Assembly (NCBI RefSeq): GCF_904846705.1
Contig: NZ_CAJHBS010000021.1
Location: 1 to 63,354, forward strand
Reading direction: 5' to 3'
From: Psychrobacter sp. Pi2-52
GTDB lineage: Bacteria; Pseudomonadota; Gammaproteobacteria; Pseudomonadales; Moraxellaceae
DNA: 63,354 nucleotides
The position numbers were made by a program, and so were the translations under genes. Shown here piece by piece: positions 18,276 through 28,732 of the stretch (position 1 is the stretch's first letter; every line of letters begins with the position of its first letter). The notes under the pieces were generated by a model. That model was not told where the DNA came from and made no database searches. It saw nothing but the letters and a program-made list of their open reading frames with translations.

Positions 18276-19552
18276 CCATATTTTCTACTGTTGGCTTATT
18301 TATTGCGCTGAGTTTACTTGTCGCTCTACTATTGGGCATTATCACTATTAAGCCATGGTTAAGAGCACCGCGTTCGCATAGTAAGCCTGTGGACAATCAA
18401 CTGCTGGATATCAACGTTGCTGTGTTTCGTGAGCGACTAGCAGAGCTGAAAACAGACAAAGACAGTGGTATCATTGATGACCATCACTATCAAAACCAGA
18501 AGCTTGAGCTTGAACGTCAGCTTTTGGATGCTCAGCGTGAAGTGTCACCGATGGTCACGCCAGGTATCAAAAGCCGATTAATTATTATGGTTTGGGTGCC
18601 TGTATTAACGGCCATGGCATATCTGATGGTCGGTGATCGCACACCTGTATTTGAGCTATGGGCTGCTGAGGACAAAGTCGGTCAAGTGGCGGACGATTTA
18701 TTAACAGGTAGAATCGATCAGCCACCGGCTTGGGCAATTGAAGATGGTAATCAGCTGATTAGTGCCATGCAGACTAACGTCTATCGTCATGCCAGTGACT
18801 ACAATCGCTGGATGCGCTTATCAGAGCTGTTCTTGTCATTAGAGGCGACTGATTCGGCATTAGAGGCTTTGTCGCGCGCTTATCGTCTATCACCTGATAA
18901 CGAAGAGATTGCGACCACTTATGCGCAGATTAGTTTCTTTGCTAATAAGGGTCAGTTAGATGCCAATAGCCGCCGAGTGTTAGAAAACATACTGGCCAAA
19001 AACCCAGAGCATGAAGGCGCACAGATGCTTATGGCGATGGGTGAAGCACGCGCTAGTAACTTCGATCAAGCGCAAGGCTGGATTAAACGTCTGCGTGACA
19101 GTATCGCGGCCAAACCAGGCGATCATACGCAAGCGCTATCAAGTCTAGACGAGCTCAGCGCTAATGTGGTGATGCAGCAGCAGCAAGCCTCTGAAGGCGT
19201 CGAGGTGACAGTCAAAATAAATGCTAGTCTGTTACCATTGGTAAAAGCTGACGATACACTGTTTGTGGCGATACGTGACGTGAAAGGTGGTCCACCATTT
19301 GCCGCGAAGCGTCTACCAATTAGCAATATCAAACAAGGCGAAGCAGTTATCAGCCTAAGTGATCTTGATGCTATGATGCCAGAGCGTACCCTAGGGTCGG
19401 CTCGTTCTGATAAAGTGCAGCTAGCGGTCATCGCTCGTATCAGTCATAGTGGCAATGCTACCGCAGAGTCAGGCGACCTCTCGGGCAATCCCGTGGTTAT
19501 CAGTGCAGAACAAAATCAAGTCAATGTGGAGATTAATCAGCAAGTTCCATAG
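18272..19552 (+). CDS. ccmI: Cytochrome c maturation protein CcmI, TPR apocytochrome chaperone
   Basis: 426 aa. Two N-terminal membrane helices (about 6-27 and about 107-121, IIMVWVPVLTAMAYLMVG) flank the CcmI coil region VFRERLAELKTDKDSG. The periplasmic part has tetratricopeptide repeats, e.g. YNRWMRLSELFLSLEATDSALEAL and NPEHEGAQMLMAMGEA shown by their W-LG-A spacing, and a C-terminal beta domain. CcmI presents apocytochrome c to the CcmFH lyase. The start overlaps the ccmH stop (ATGA). It is the last gene of the block, followed by imperfect inverted repeats near 19604-19639. Confidence 0.93.
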   Translation: MTIFSTVGLFIALSLLVALLLGIITIKPWLRAPRSHSKPVDNQLLDINVAVFRERLAELKTDKDSGIIDDHHYQNQKLELERQLLDAQREVSPMVTPGIKSRLIIMVWVPVLTAMAYLMVGDRTPVFELWAAEDKVGQVADDLLTGRIDQPPAWAIEDGNQLISAMQTNVYRHASDYNRWMRLSELFLSLEATDSALEALSRAYRLSPDNEEIATTYAQISFFANKGQLDANSRRVLENILAKNPEHEGAQMLMAMGEARASNFDQAQGWIKRLRDSIAAKPGDHTQALSSLDELSANVVMQQQQASEGVEVTVKINASLLPLVKADDTLFVAIRDVKGGPPFAAKRLPISNIKQGEAVISLSDLDAMMPERTLGSARSDKVQLAVIARISHSGNATAESGDLSGNPVVISAEQNQVNVEINQQVP

Positions 19553-20546
<994 letters not shown>

Positions 20547-20594
20547 TTATCGATATTAGCTAAGTGATTTAGCCAGTCGATGTAGTCGGTGAAG

Positions 20595-20621
20595 ACCCTG
20601 TTTAATAGCAGGGTTTTTTTT
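20595..20621 (+). terminator. Terminator of adk
   Basis: ACCCTG pairs with CAGGGT around an 8-nt loop and is followed by a run of T. Confidence 0.85.
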
Positions 20622-20658
20622 ATGGCTGATGACTTTATACCTCATAAAACATACCCAC

Positions 20659-20692
20659 AAAAAAACCGCTTACTCATTATAAGTAAACGGTC
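20659..20692 (-). terminator. Terminator of secB
   Basis: ACCGCTTACT pairs with AGTAAACGGT (one mismatch) around a 6-nt loop, with seven T following on the minus strand. It lies close to the adk terminator of the convergent unit. Confidence 0.85.
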
Positions 20693-20740
20693 TTTTATCA
20701 AATACATGACTGATAAAGCTCATATATTTTTGGTTAGCGC

Positions 20741-21193
20741 TTATGCGTTACCTTGAGCATCAACTTGTGCTTGCTGCTGACTCTGTGCATATGCTTGATC
20801 AAAGTTCACAGGTGCTAGTAGCAATTGTGGGAAGCTACCACGCGTCACGATATCACTGATGACTTCACGAGCATATGGGAACAACACATTAGGGCAGTAT
20901 GCGCCTAGGATTTGACCGATTTGATCTTCTGGAATGTCTTTTAGTAAGAAGATACCTGCTTGATGCACTTCAGCGATAAATGCTGCTTCTTCCGCATTTT
21001 TGGCAGTAACGCTCACAGTTAGGATGATTTGATAATGATCGTCATCTAGTTTTTCAGCGTTGCTAGACAAATTGATATCAAGCTCTGGGTTCCACTCTTT
21101 GGTGAATACGCTAGCGCCTGGCACTTCAAGTGACATGTCTTTTACGTAGATGCGTTCTAGTGCCAATTGTGGTTGTGCTTGTTCTTCAGCCAT
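20741..21193 (-). CDS. secB: Protein-export chaperone SecB
   Basis: 150 aa. A cytosolic tetrameric chaperone that keeps preproteins unfolded and hands them to SecA. Family features: [19 protein letters not shown], the [11 protein letters not shown] strand, and [32 protein letters not shown], shown here as [10 protein letters not shown] and the LAP-NF motif. Length matches. It lies downstream of grxC and the rhodanese gene on the same strand, an arrangement (yibN-grxC-secB) conserved in gamma-proteobacteria, but the gap to grxC is 192 bp, so it may also have its own promoter. Confidence 0.97.
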   Translation of the reverse strand: MAEEQAQPQLALERIYVKDMSLEVPGASVFTKEWNPELDINLSSNAEKLDDDHYQIILTVSVTAKNAEEAAFIAEVHQAGIFLLKDIPEDQIGQILGAYCPNVLFPYAREVISDIVTRGSFPQLLLAPVNFDQAYAQSQQQAQVDAQGNA

Positions 21194-21385
21194 GGTAAAT
21201 CCTCTAAAATTAAATCAAATGATTGGGCAAATCGTTATTTTAATAAACGTTCATTGTAATATAAATCGAGACTATTTTTTGGTATTGTCTCGATATTTTT
21301 TATTATTACTTCTTACTGCTCTATTAAAACGTGCCACTGCCTATCTTTACATAAATAAAGACAGACAGTAAAGAAAGGTAGCAGA

Positions 21386-21649
21386 TTAACCTGCCAATAG
21401 CTCGTCAAGTTTGCCTTGCTGGTTCATTTGGTTAAGCTCATCAAAACCACCGACAAAGGTTTCACCAACGAAGATTTGCGGCACAGTGCGGTAGTTATTG
21501 GTTTTTTTCATCAACGCTTGACGCTCTTCGCTGCTCATATCGTGCATGCCGATTTCTTCATAATCAACGCCTTTGGTTTTTAGTAGTTGTTTGGCGTTTG
21601 AGCAGTATGGGCAGATAGGGGTAGTGTAAACTTTTACAGATACAGTCAT
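21386..21649 (-). CDS. grxC: Glutaredoxin 3
   Basis: 87 aa. A small dithiol glutaredoxin using glutathione to reduce disulfides such as that of ribonucleotide reductase. Active site CPYC at 13-16, the TVPQIF cis-proline motif at about 55-60 and the GG-D glutathione-binding residues (VGGFDEL) are all present. It sits between the rhodanese gene and secB, the conserved order. The 359-bp gap upstream, with a terminator, suggests its own promoter. Confidence 0.95.
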   Translation of the reverse strand: MTVSVKVYTTPICPYCSNAKQLLKTKGVDYEEIGMHDMSSEERQALMKKTNNYRTVPQIFVGETFVGGFDELNQMNQQGKLDELLAG

Positions 21650-22008
21650 GGTAAATCCTTATTTATAAATTTATGGGATAACAAACATATTATAAAGAGC
21701 ATGATAAATTATCATAGTCTAAGCGTTGGTATAGTCTGTTATCAATGAGTAAAGTAAAAATGCATTCGGTGATGCTCATAACTAAAGTGGGGATGGGCAT
21801 AACAAATTCAAGCCGTTTTGGCTCAAAACGTATTTTAGTGCTATAAAACCTGATAAATAGGTCATAAAAAATAAACCATAAAAAAAGACACCTGATAAAA
21901 AGGTGTCTTTTTTATAGCGTTGGTAGCGCTGATAACGTTAGTCAGGTCGCATAAACATCAGCTAAGCGATGTGTATAAACGCTTCACTTAAGCGCCTATA
22001 CAGATCTA
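21650..22008. other. Intergenic region between the rhodanese gene and grxC
   Basis: 359 bp without a gene. It contains the terminator at 21880-21913, and the grxC promoter is expected between 21655 and 21870. Nothing else was seen. Confidence 0.5.
21880..21913 (-). terminator. Terminator after the rhodanese gene
   Basis: AAAAAAGACACCT pairs with AGGTGTCTTTTTT around a short AT loop, with T runs on both strands. It is oriented to end the minus-strand rhodanese transcript. Confidence 0.88.
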
Positions 22009-22464
22009 TTACTTGCTTAGACTTGGTTTTGTTTTACCTTTAGCCTTTGCTTTGGCGTCTTTTACACCAACCAATGGCATGCCAGCGCCTTGCCAGCCGC
22101 CAATACCGCCATCTAAGCGATAGACACTATCTTTACCAATCATCTGAATCGCAGCGCCTGCTTGAACGCCCATGTCGCAGATGATAATCACTGGCTGCTC
22201 AATCGCGCGAATCTCTTCTAAGCGGTCTTTGAGGTCAGTGAACGGTATGTTACGGCTGCCTTGAATATAGCCTGATTCAAACTTCTTCTTAGCGCGAATA
22301 TCGATAAGTTGCGCGTTTTGAGAATTGACCATCATGCCAAGCGTGTTAGGCGATATCTTTCTACCGCTACGTTTGTTTTCAATCGTAAAAAACAGTATAG
22401 CAAGTACGGCTAATATACCAAATAAAAACGGGTGGTTGCCCACAAATTCCAGCGCACGATCCAA
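22009..22464 (-). CDS. Membrane-anchored rhodanese-domain protein (YibN-like)
   Basis: 151 aa from the TTG at 22464, which has GGAGG six bases upstream. It gives the start MDRALEFVGNHPFLFG, which resembles the N-terminus of E. coli YibN. A longer frame to 22515 lacks a ribosome binding site. One membrane helix (HPFLFGILAVLAILFFTIEN) is followed by a rhodanese domain with LIDIRAKKKFESGYI and the cysteine loop CDMGVQAG, then DGGIGGWQGAGMPLV. The catalytic cysteine is present, so sulfurtransfer is possible, but the substrate is unknown. It is upstream of grxC and secB, as in many relatives. Its tail is Lys-rich. Confidence 0.85.
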   Translation of the reverse strand: MDRALEFVGNHPFLFGILAVLAILFFTIENKRSGRKISPNTLGMMVNSQNAQLIDIRAKKKFESGYIQGSRNIPFTDLKDRLEEIRAIEQPVIIICDMGVQAGAAIQMIGKDSVYRLDGGIGGWQGAGMPLVGVKDAKAKAKGKTKPSLSK

Positions 22465-22684
22465 ACCATACCTCCAAAAAAATAAGTGTTCTATTAAGCT
22501 GAGAAGACAGCCCAATGATAGTGAACAAGGCGCTATTATACCGATAAGGTCATCTATAGTAAACGGGCGATGACACGGGCAGTAATTGAGCGGTTATTGT
22601 ACCTATCTATAGATCTTCTCAGCCTAATAAAAATATCTACTCACAAGACCGTTTTAATTAAAGCGGTCACTAACAAGCCAAATA

Positions 22685-23788
22685 TTAATAAGGCTTAGTA
22701 TCAGCCTCTTCTCGTAGCGTGACGAGGTTTTCAACGCGGCGCTGCAATACCTCACCATCAGCTACTGCTTGCCATAGTGCGCAGCCTTTGCTGTTGTGAG
22801 TATGGCGACAGTCACGGAATTGGCAACCGCCGGCCAATGGTGCTAGCTCGACGAAGCCTGAAATAATATCTTCAGGAGTAAGATGCCAAATGCCATATTC
22901 ACGAATCCCTGGTGTATCGACGATACCGCCTTGAGTGAGGTCTTCTGGATTGAATGGCAGCAGTCGACTGGTCGTAGTGGTGTGCTGACCAAGCTTAGAG
23001 TTTTGCGAGATAATATTGACGCTCTGTCCAGAGTCAGGCAGTAGGGCGTTGATTAGACTGCTTTTGCCGACACCAGATTGACCCGCGAAGATCACCAGCT
23101 TTTTATCTATATAGCGTTTTAGCTCATCAAGGCCTTCTTGCTCATCGCTCTCAGCAATATTTTCAGGGCAATCGACCGAAGTTAGAACACTTTCATAACC
23201 AAGCGCGGCATACTGCGCCAATAATTCATTGGTATCTACATCATTTTCTTGCGCTAATAAGTCTGCTTTGTTGAGTACCAATAGTGGTTTTACCCCTGCA
23301 TGATGGCATACCACAAGATAGCGATCGATTAACGTTGGCGCAGCGGCAGGCAGTGGCGCAAAAACAATCGCCAAAATATCGACATTGGCGGCAACAGGTT
23401 TGAGCTTGTGATAGCGGTCAGGACGAGAGACCAGCGATGTACGCGGTTTGACCGCTTCGATACGTCCAAAACCAGTATTAGAGTCGGCATTCCAGCGTAC
23501 TTGATCACCAGCAGCTAGCATCGGTAGATTGGTACGCACATGACAGCGCCAAATATCATTTAACTCAAGCGTTTGCCAAAACGGCTCAGGATCATCAGGG
23601 GCAATCTCTGGCTGCTCAGGTATAACAGCAGGCAGGCTAGTGACTTGTACTTCTAGTTGCTTACCGTAATGCGCCATGACCACGCCATCCATCAAACTGT
23701 CATCAATACTATCTTGATTGGACAGTTGCTGCTTGTCGATGCGACGAATCTGTTGTTTAGTCAGTTTGCGTTGCCGGATTAATGCCAT
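22685..23788 (-). CDS. rsgA: Ribosome small-subunit-dependent GTPase A
   Basis: 367 aa. A circularly permuted GTPase that tests late 30S assembly. After an N-terminal OB-fold, the G motifs appear in permuted order: NKADLL (G4), then the P-loop GQSGVGKSSLIN (G1), then VDTPGIREYG (G3). The C-terminal zinc knuckle has the C-X5-H-like spacing in CQFRDCRHTHNSKGC. I chose the ATG at 23788 (MALIRQRKLTKQQ), which matches the basic start of the family; the frame stays open to 23845. It is divergent from orn, a common neighbour of rsgA in gamma-proteobacteria. Confidence 0.95.
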   Translation of the reverse strand: MALIRQRKLTKQQIRRIDKQQLSNQDSIDDSLMDGVVMAHYGKQLEVQVTSLPAVIPEQPEIAPDDPEPFWQTLELNDIWRCHVRTNLPMLAAGDQVRWNADSNTGFGRIEAVKPRTSLVSRPDRYHKLKPVAANVDILAIVFAPLPAAAPTLIDRYLVVCHHAGVKPLLVLNKADLLAQENDVDTNELLAQYAALGYESVLTSVDCPENIAESDEQEGLDELKRYIDKKLVIFAGQSGVGKSSLINALLPDSGQSVNIISQNSKLGQHTTTTSRLLPFNPEDLTQGGIVDTPGIREYGIWHLTPEDIISGFVELAPLAGGCQFRDCRHTHNSKGCALWQAVADGEVLQRRVENLVTLREEADTKPY

Positions 23789-24018
23789 GGGTTTTTGACC
23801 TATTATAAAAATATTGCTAAGTGTAGCGTGAAAATTTGCTAACATACAGCCTAAAGCGTCTGCGGCAGACAGTGGTTTTGTAATATTTTGGCTGCTTGCT
23901 AGATTTTTTGAATCAATCAGTGCATTACAATGCTGCCTGAATATGAGTATTCAACCGCAATACGTTTTTCAAATTATGTTTAAAGCTGTCCCAAAATTTA
24001 ATGACCATAGGATATTGT

Positions 24019-24606
24019 ATGACTACCGGTGACCATCCCAATAAGATTAAAATCAAAAATCAAGGCAAAAAAGGGCTGGTGTGGATTGATTTAGAAATGA
24101 CCGGACTTGATACCTTAAACGATGAGATTATCGAGATTGCTACTGTCGTTACTGACGAAGATTTGAATGTGCTTGCTGAAGGGCCTGTATTTGCTATCAA
24201 GGTATCAGATCAAGTCTTAAATAAAATGGATGACTGGAATACCAAGCAGCATGGTCAATCAGGATTAGTCGATCGTGTACGTCGTAGTACGGTGACATTG
24301 GCAGAAGCCGAAGCGGAGACCATCAAGTTCCTGAATAAATGGGTTGATAGTGGTAAGTCACCAATGTGCGGCAACTCTATTTGTCAAGATCGCCGCTTTA
24401 TGGCGCGCCAAATGCCAGAGCTTGAGCGCTTCTTTCATTATCGTAACCTTGATGTATCGTCAATTAAAGAGCTGTGTTTCCGCTGGCGTCCTGACATCTT
24501 AAAGAACTTCGAAAAAGGTGGCAGTCATTTAGCATTGGATGATATTCGCGACTCTATCCGTGAGCTAAAGCATTATCGTCAGCATTTCTTTAAATTAATA
24601 CCTTAA
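24019..24606 (+). CDS. orn: Oligoribonuclease
   Basis: 195 aa. A DEDDh 3'-5' exonuclease that degrades short RNAs (2-5 nt), essential in many gamma-proteobacteria. The first motif [10 protein letters not shown] supplies the D and E metal ligands, followed by [19 protein letters not shown] and the final [11 protein letters not shown]. The ATG at 24019 is chosen because AGGA stands 7 bases upstream. The frame extends to an ATG at 24001 without a ribosome binding site. It is divergent from rsgA, a conserved pairing. Confidence 0.96.
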   Translation: MTTGDHPNKIKIKNQGKKGLVWIDLEMTGLDTLNDEIIEIATVVTDEDLNVLAEGPVFAIKVSDQVLNKMDDWNTKQHGQSGLVDRVRRSTVTLAEAEAETIKFLNKWVDSGKSPMCGNSICQDRRFMARQMPELERFFHYRNLDVSSIKELCFRWRPDILKNFEKGGSHLALDDIRDSIRELKHYRQHFFKLIP

Positions 24607-24662
24607 AAAGCAAGCAAGCGATAAGCTATTTAAAAGTGTAGTAAAAGAATTGTAGTAAACAT

Positions 24663-24697
24663 AAAAAGGGTCTGTTGATATTTCAACAGACCCTTTT
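24663..24697. terminator. Bidirectional terminator between orn and lpxH
   Basis: AAAAGGGTCTGTTG pairs with CAACAGACCCTTTT around a 6-nt loop, with T/A runs on both sides. It serves both convergent genes. Confidence 0.9.
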
Positions 24698-24724
24698 GTT
24701 TTTTAGATAGGTTCAACGATAAAA

Positions 24725-25609
24725 TCAAACAAGCATTGTAAACTCAAACAATCCAAACTCAGCATCATTACTGCTTAAATCGTTACTATTCAAACCGTCA
24801 TTTGAATGCTCGTCGCCTGTTACTGCACCAATCACGGCACTGACTTTCGGCTGGCGAGTGTCTTTATCTAATAATCGCCAGTCGCCAAGCACGTAGCACT
24901 TTTTATCATTAGTTACCTGATGAATGTCTGGACGATGAGTATGTCCGTGTAATAATGCATCACTAGTAGCAATAGCCTGACGTACAGCTTTATCATTCAC
25001 ATCCATGATATGAGCAGCTTTGTTCGCATTATTCTGCTGGCTTCGTTGACGCATGTTATCTGCGATGGCTAAGCGTTTTTCTAATGACTTATTAAGCAGG
25101 TACCACTGGGTTAAGCGGTTGCGCATAATTTTGCGAAAGAACTGATATTTTTTATCATCAGTACAGAGCGCATCACCGTGTTCTAAGCGGTAATTCTGCT
25201 GACCAATAGGCAAAGTATATGGCTCGCTGATTAGCTCACCACCGAACAGATTACAAAACGGCTGACCCAACAAGAAGTCACGATTGCCATGCATGACCAA
25301 TATTTCACAGCCATTGATACGTAGCTGCTTTAGCTTTGCAATCAATGGGGTTAGCCAATGCGTTATTTGTTCATCCTCTGACCTTTTCTCTTTTAATAGG
25401 GACAAGTAGGTATCATCACCCAGCCACACCTCAAACCAATCACCCAATATAAAAAGGTGTTTGAGCGCTGGTAGCGCTAGACAGTCATCTAATAGCGCCA
25501 AAAAAGCCTGCACTAAGGCAGGCTCCTGAGGCGATAAATGCAAATCGCTAATCAATACTTGCCGCACTTGATGAGGGCGGGTCGTGATTAAGTGATCAAA
25601 ACTTTGCAT
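24725..25609 (-). CDS. lpxH: UDP-2,3-diacylglucosamine hydrolase
   Basis: 294 aa. A peripheral membrane metallophosphoesterase that makes lipid X in lipid A synthesis. The metal-binding motifs are in order: ISDLHLS (about 20-26), GDWFEVWLGDD (about 56-66), HGNRDFLLG and, near the C-terminus, HGHTHRPDIH. It is about 50 residues longer than typical LpxH (about 240 aa), through an internal basic stretch and an Asn/Ser-rich C-terminal region (NDGLNSNDLSSNDA). It is downstream of ppiB with a 123-bp gap, an arrangement seen in other gamma-proteobacteria. Confidence 0.94.
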   Translation of the reverse strand: MQSFDHLITTRPHQVRQVLISDLHLSPQEPALVQAFLALLDDCLALPALKHLFILGDWFEVWLGDDTYLSLLKEKRSEDEQITHWLTPLIAKLKQLRINGCEILVMHGNRDFLLGQPFCNLFGGELISEPYTLPIGQQNYRLEHGDALCTDDKKYQFFRKIMRNRLTQWYLLNKSLEKRLAIADNMRQRSQQNNANKAAHIMDVNDKAVRQAIATSDALLHGHTHRPDIHQVTNDKKCYVLGDWRLLDKDTRQPKVSAVIGAVTGDEHSNDGLNSNDLSSNDAEFGLFEFTMLV

Positions 25610-25732
25610 TTATCTTGGTCCTCGTGACTTATCGTATAGCGAGCATGATTTAATAAACTCTATTAAAAAATGCTCGCTCATTCACAGCTATCGCTAAGTA
25701 ACTATTACTGAATAGCTGCTATTGAATGACTA

Positions 25733-26248
25733 TTACTGAGTAATAATGGTTGCTGAGTTGATAACAACTGGCTCTTTTGGCACATCAGCATGCATGCCGA
25801 AACGACCAGTTGGTACGCTGCGCATTTTCTCGATAACGTCCATACCACTTGTTACTTTACCAAATACGGTGTAACCCCAACCTTGCATGTTTTTGCCAGA
25901 GTGGTTTAGGAAGTCGTTGTCTTTTACGTTGATGAAGAACTGGCTAGTCGCTGAATGCGGATCTTGGGTACGCGCCATTGCGATAGTACCTTTGTCATTT
26001 TTTAGACCATTGTCCGCTTCGTTTTCGATAGGCGCATTGGTTGGTTTTTCATTCATCTCAGCGTCCATTCCGCCGCCTTGAATCATGAAACCATCAATGA
26101 TGCGATGGAAAATTGTACCGTCATACTGACCAGATTTTACGTAGTTTAAAAAGTTTTCTACGGTTTTCGGTGCTTTTTCTTCGTTGAGTTCGATAACGAT
26201 CGCACCCATATTGGTTTCAAGTTCTACTACTGGTGGCATGTCTACCAT
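25733..26248 (-). CDS. ppiB: Peptidyl-prolyl cis-trans isomerase, cyclophilin type (cytoplasmic)
   Basis: 171 aa. The cyclophilin signature [14 protein letters not shown] is present, and catalytic residues fit: Arg and Phe in FHRII, Gln in MIQGGG, then SQFFINV and the GYTVFGKV motif. There is no signal peptide, so it is the cytoplasmic PpiB type rather than periplasmic PpiA. It is upstream of lpxH on the same strand and divergent from glnS, a well-known neighbourhood (glnS facing ppiB-lpxH). Confidence 0.95.
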   Translation of the reverse strand: MVDMPPVVELETNMGAIVIELNEEKAPKTVENFLNYVKSGQYDGTIFHRIIDGFMIQGGGMDAEMNEKPTNAPIENEADNGLKNDKGTIAMARTQDPHSATSQFFINVKDNDFLNHSGKNMQGWGYTVFGKVTSGMDVIEKMRSVPTGRFGMHADVPKEPVVINSATIITQ

Positions 26249-26560
26249 GGGATATTCCTTTTTGATTGCAGCGCCTTAAATAGCACTATTGTGAGTGGTG
26301 GTTAAAAAGTTACGGGTAGTCTAACGGCTTTTTTATCCCGTGTCATGTATCAGGCTGTTAATGCGTTTGCGAAACCTGATAGAATAACGCAACTTTACCC
26401 ATTTTTGACAAATTTTGATAATGCGGTCGCACTATCTAAGTTTTAATATTCTCGCTTTATTTTAATATTCTCGTTTTATTTTAATACTTTAGTTTAAACG
26501 TTTTGTGATGCGTGATGACACGCACCATGAATTGACAATTTGCGTTAGGAGCAATGCCCG
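26249..26560. other. Intergenic region between divergent ppiB and glnS
   Basis: 312 bp without a gene. It holds an imperfect 19-bp tandem repeat at 26441-26492 and a TTGACA at 26405 that may belong to the glnS promoter. Confidence 0.5.
26441..26492 (+). repeat. 19-bp tandem repeat upstream of glnS
   Basis: TTTTAATATTCTCG occurs at 26441-26454 and 26460-26473, and a degenerate third copy (TTTTAATACTTTAG) lies at 26479-26492, with a period of 19 bp. It ends 68 bp before the glnS start. Confidence 0.75.
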
Positions 26561-28300
26561 ATGAGTGATCACTCAAGCAACAATGCACAAAAAGATGAAC
26601 CAAAAAACGATTTTATTCGTAATATCATTCGTGACGATGTCAATGCGCAAAAATATCAGCAAATTGTAACGCGCTTTCCGCCTGAGCCAAATGGCTACCT
26701 GCATTTAGGCCATGTGAAATCTATCTGCTTAAACTTTGGTGTGGCCAAAGAGTTTGGTGGTGTGTGCAACCTACGTTTTGATGACACCAACCCAACTGCT
26801 GAGAAGCAAGATTACATCGACAATATTAAGAACGATGTGCAGTGGTTAGGTTTTGAGTGGGCAGGCGAGGCGCATCATGCCTCAGGTTATTTCGATCAGT
26901 TGCATGCATGGGCAGTTCAGTTGATTGAGCAAGGCGACGCTTATGTTGATTTGCAAACCCCTGAGCAAATCAAAGAAAACCGCGGCTCATTTAATGAAGC
27001 GGGAACGCCTTCACCATATCGTGATGCCAGTGTTGAAGAAAACCTAGCGCTTTTCAACGATATGAAAGATGGTAAATACGCTGAAGGAAAGGCTATTTTG
27101 CGTGCCAAGATTGATATGGCCAGCCCAAATATGAACCTACGTGATCCTGTTATCTATCGCGTGATGCATCAAGCGCATCATCAGACTGGTGATAAATGGT
27201 GCATCTATCCGATGTATGATTTTGCTCATCCACTCTCGGATGCGTTAGAAGGGATTACCCATTCATTATGCACGCTTGAGTTTGAAGATCATCGTCCATT
27301 TTATGATTGGGTTATCGAAAAAATCGGCTTTGACGTACCGCCGCATCAGTACGAGTTTAGCCGCTTAAACGTTGATCATACATTGACCAGTAAGCGTAAG
27401 TTAAAGCAACTGGTAGATGAAGGTATCGTTAGTGGTTGGAATGATCCCCGTATGCCGACCGTTGCTGGCATGCGTCGCCGTGGTTATACGCCAGAGGGCT
27501 TGCGTGATTTTTGTGAGCGTGTGGGTGTGACCAAAGCGGATAGTGTGGTTGATTTCCGTTTACTAGAGTTTAGTGTTCGTCAATCGTTAGAGACAACTAC
27601 TGGTCGCGGTATGGCAGTCCTAAAGCCATTGAAAGTGACGATCACTAACTTTAGCGAGGCGGTAAGCAGTTGGGAGTCACAAAAAGCCGATAGCGTTAAT
27701 GCGCGTTTTGACGATGCGACTCAGACGCTTTGGTTGACTCAGCCAAACCATCCTAACGTCGATATGGGCGAGCGTGAGATTCCGTTTACCGAGACGCTAT
27801 ACATCGATCAAGGTGATTATGAGATTGAACCGCCAGCAGGCTACAAGCGTCTCTCTCCAGAAAAGCCAGAGATTCGTCTGCGTAACACCTATGTGTTAGC
27901 CGTCACTGAGCATATCACTGATGAAAATGGCAATGTCGTTGAGCTAAAAGCGACGATTGATCCTGCTACTTTGGGCAACAACCCTGAGGGTCGCAAGGTC
28001 AAAGGTGTGATTCATTGGGTATCAGCCAGTCAAGGTGTGCCAGCGACAGTACGCATGTACGAGCAGCTATTCAGTGCTGAGGACCCAAGTGGCGTCGCTG
28101 ATGTTCATCAAGCGCTAAACCCGAACTCGCTCACTGAGCTAAATGCAGTAGTTGAACCATCTTTGGTCAATGCAGATGCTGGCACGCGCTTCCAGTTTGA
28201 GCGTGAAGGTTACTTCATCTCTGACAGCGAAGATCACAGCACTGATAAGCCAGTATTTAACCAAATCGTTAGCTTACGTGATAGCTATAAGCCAGCTTAA
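26561..28300 (+). CDS. glnS: Glutaminyl-tRNA synthetase
   Basis: 579 aa, slightly longer than the 554 aa of E. coli. A class Ib synthetase that charges tRNA-Gln directly. The HIGH motif is PPEPNGYLHLGH at about 41-52, and the KMSKS equivalent is TSKRKLKQL at about 278-286. Other GlnRS stretches are RFDDTNPTAEKQ, MYDFAHPLSDALEGITHSL (key residues H-SD-EG-TH) and the C-terminal beta-barrel anticodon-binding domain. TAGGAGC precedes the ATG. It is a single gene followed by a terminator. Confidence 0.97.
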   Translation: MSDHSSNNAQKDEPKNDFIRNIIRDDVNAQKYQQIVTRFPPEPNGYLHLGHVKSICLNFGVAKEFGGVCNLRFDDTNPTAEKQDYIDNIKNDVQWLGFEWAGEAHHASGYFDQLHAWAVQLIEQGDAYVDLQTPEQIKENRGSFNEAGTPSPYRDASVEENLALFNDMKDGKYAEGKAILRAKIDMASPNMNLRDPVIYRVMHQAHHQTGDKWCIYPMYDFAHPLSDALEGITHSLCTLEFEDHRPFYDWVIEKIGFDVPPHQYEFSRLNVDHTLTSKRKLKQLVDEGIVSGWNDPRMPTVAGMRRRGYTPEGLRDFCERVGVTKADSVVDFRLLEFSVRQSLETTTGRGMAVLKPLKVTITNFSEAVSSWESQKADSVNARFDDATQTLWLTQPNHPNVDMGEREIPFTETLYIDQGDYEIEPPAGYKRLSPEKPEIRLRNTYVLAVTEHITDENGNVVELKATIDPATLGNNPEGRKVKGVIHWVSASQGVPATVRMYEQLFSAEDPSGVADVHQALNPNSLTELNAVVEPSLVNADAGTRFQFEREGYFISDSEDHSTDKPVFNQIVSLRDSYKPA

Positions 28301-28732
28301 TTTATGTTGGCTTAGTATTTAAAAGTATCCTTATCCAAATGAATATTTTGAAATAATACTGAACAATAGTAGTTTATAAGTTAGCCCATTTCTAGTACGC
28401 TAGGGATGGGTTTTTTTGTGTGTAGTTATAAAGTTAAGTATGATTATAGTGCGAGTTTTGCTTATGGGATGCAGGTATGGTGGTTTAATTATTTATCAAA
28501 GCTGCTTGTCCATAAAAATTCATTAAAAAATTTGTCCATCAGCTTAGAGGTAAATGGAATAACCGCATTACAATCCGTCACAAGACATTCATAACCAGTT
28601 TGTTAAGATAAAGTCAGTTTTTACGGATGTGCTTTATGTTATATTTGATAGCTGAGCACGTCGATGACAATAATAGAACGCGAGGCCGACGTGTCGATAC
28701 AAGCGTTCATTCACATAGCTAAGGAATAAAGC
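28301..28732. other. Intergenic region between glnS and the peroxiredoxin gene
   Basis: 432 bp. After the glnS terminator (28384-28418) an AT-rich stretch follows. A 62-codon frame at 28406-28594 starts inside the terminator hairpin and has no supporting features. The peroxiredoxin promoter is expected in 28560-28700. Confidence 0.5.
28384..28418 (+). terminator. Terminator of glnS
   Basis: CCCAT and CTAG arms pair across a short loop with ATGGG, followed by seven T. Confidence 0.8.

Noticed and set aside
28406..28594. 62-codon frame after glnS
   Set aside because: Starts inside the glnS terminator hairpin and lacks a ribosome binding site.
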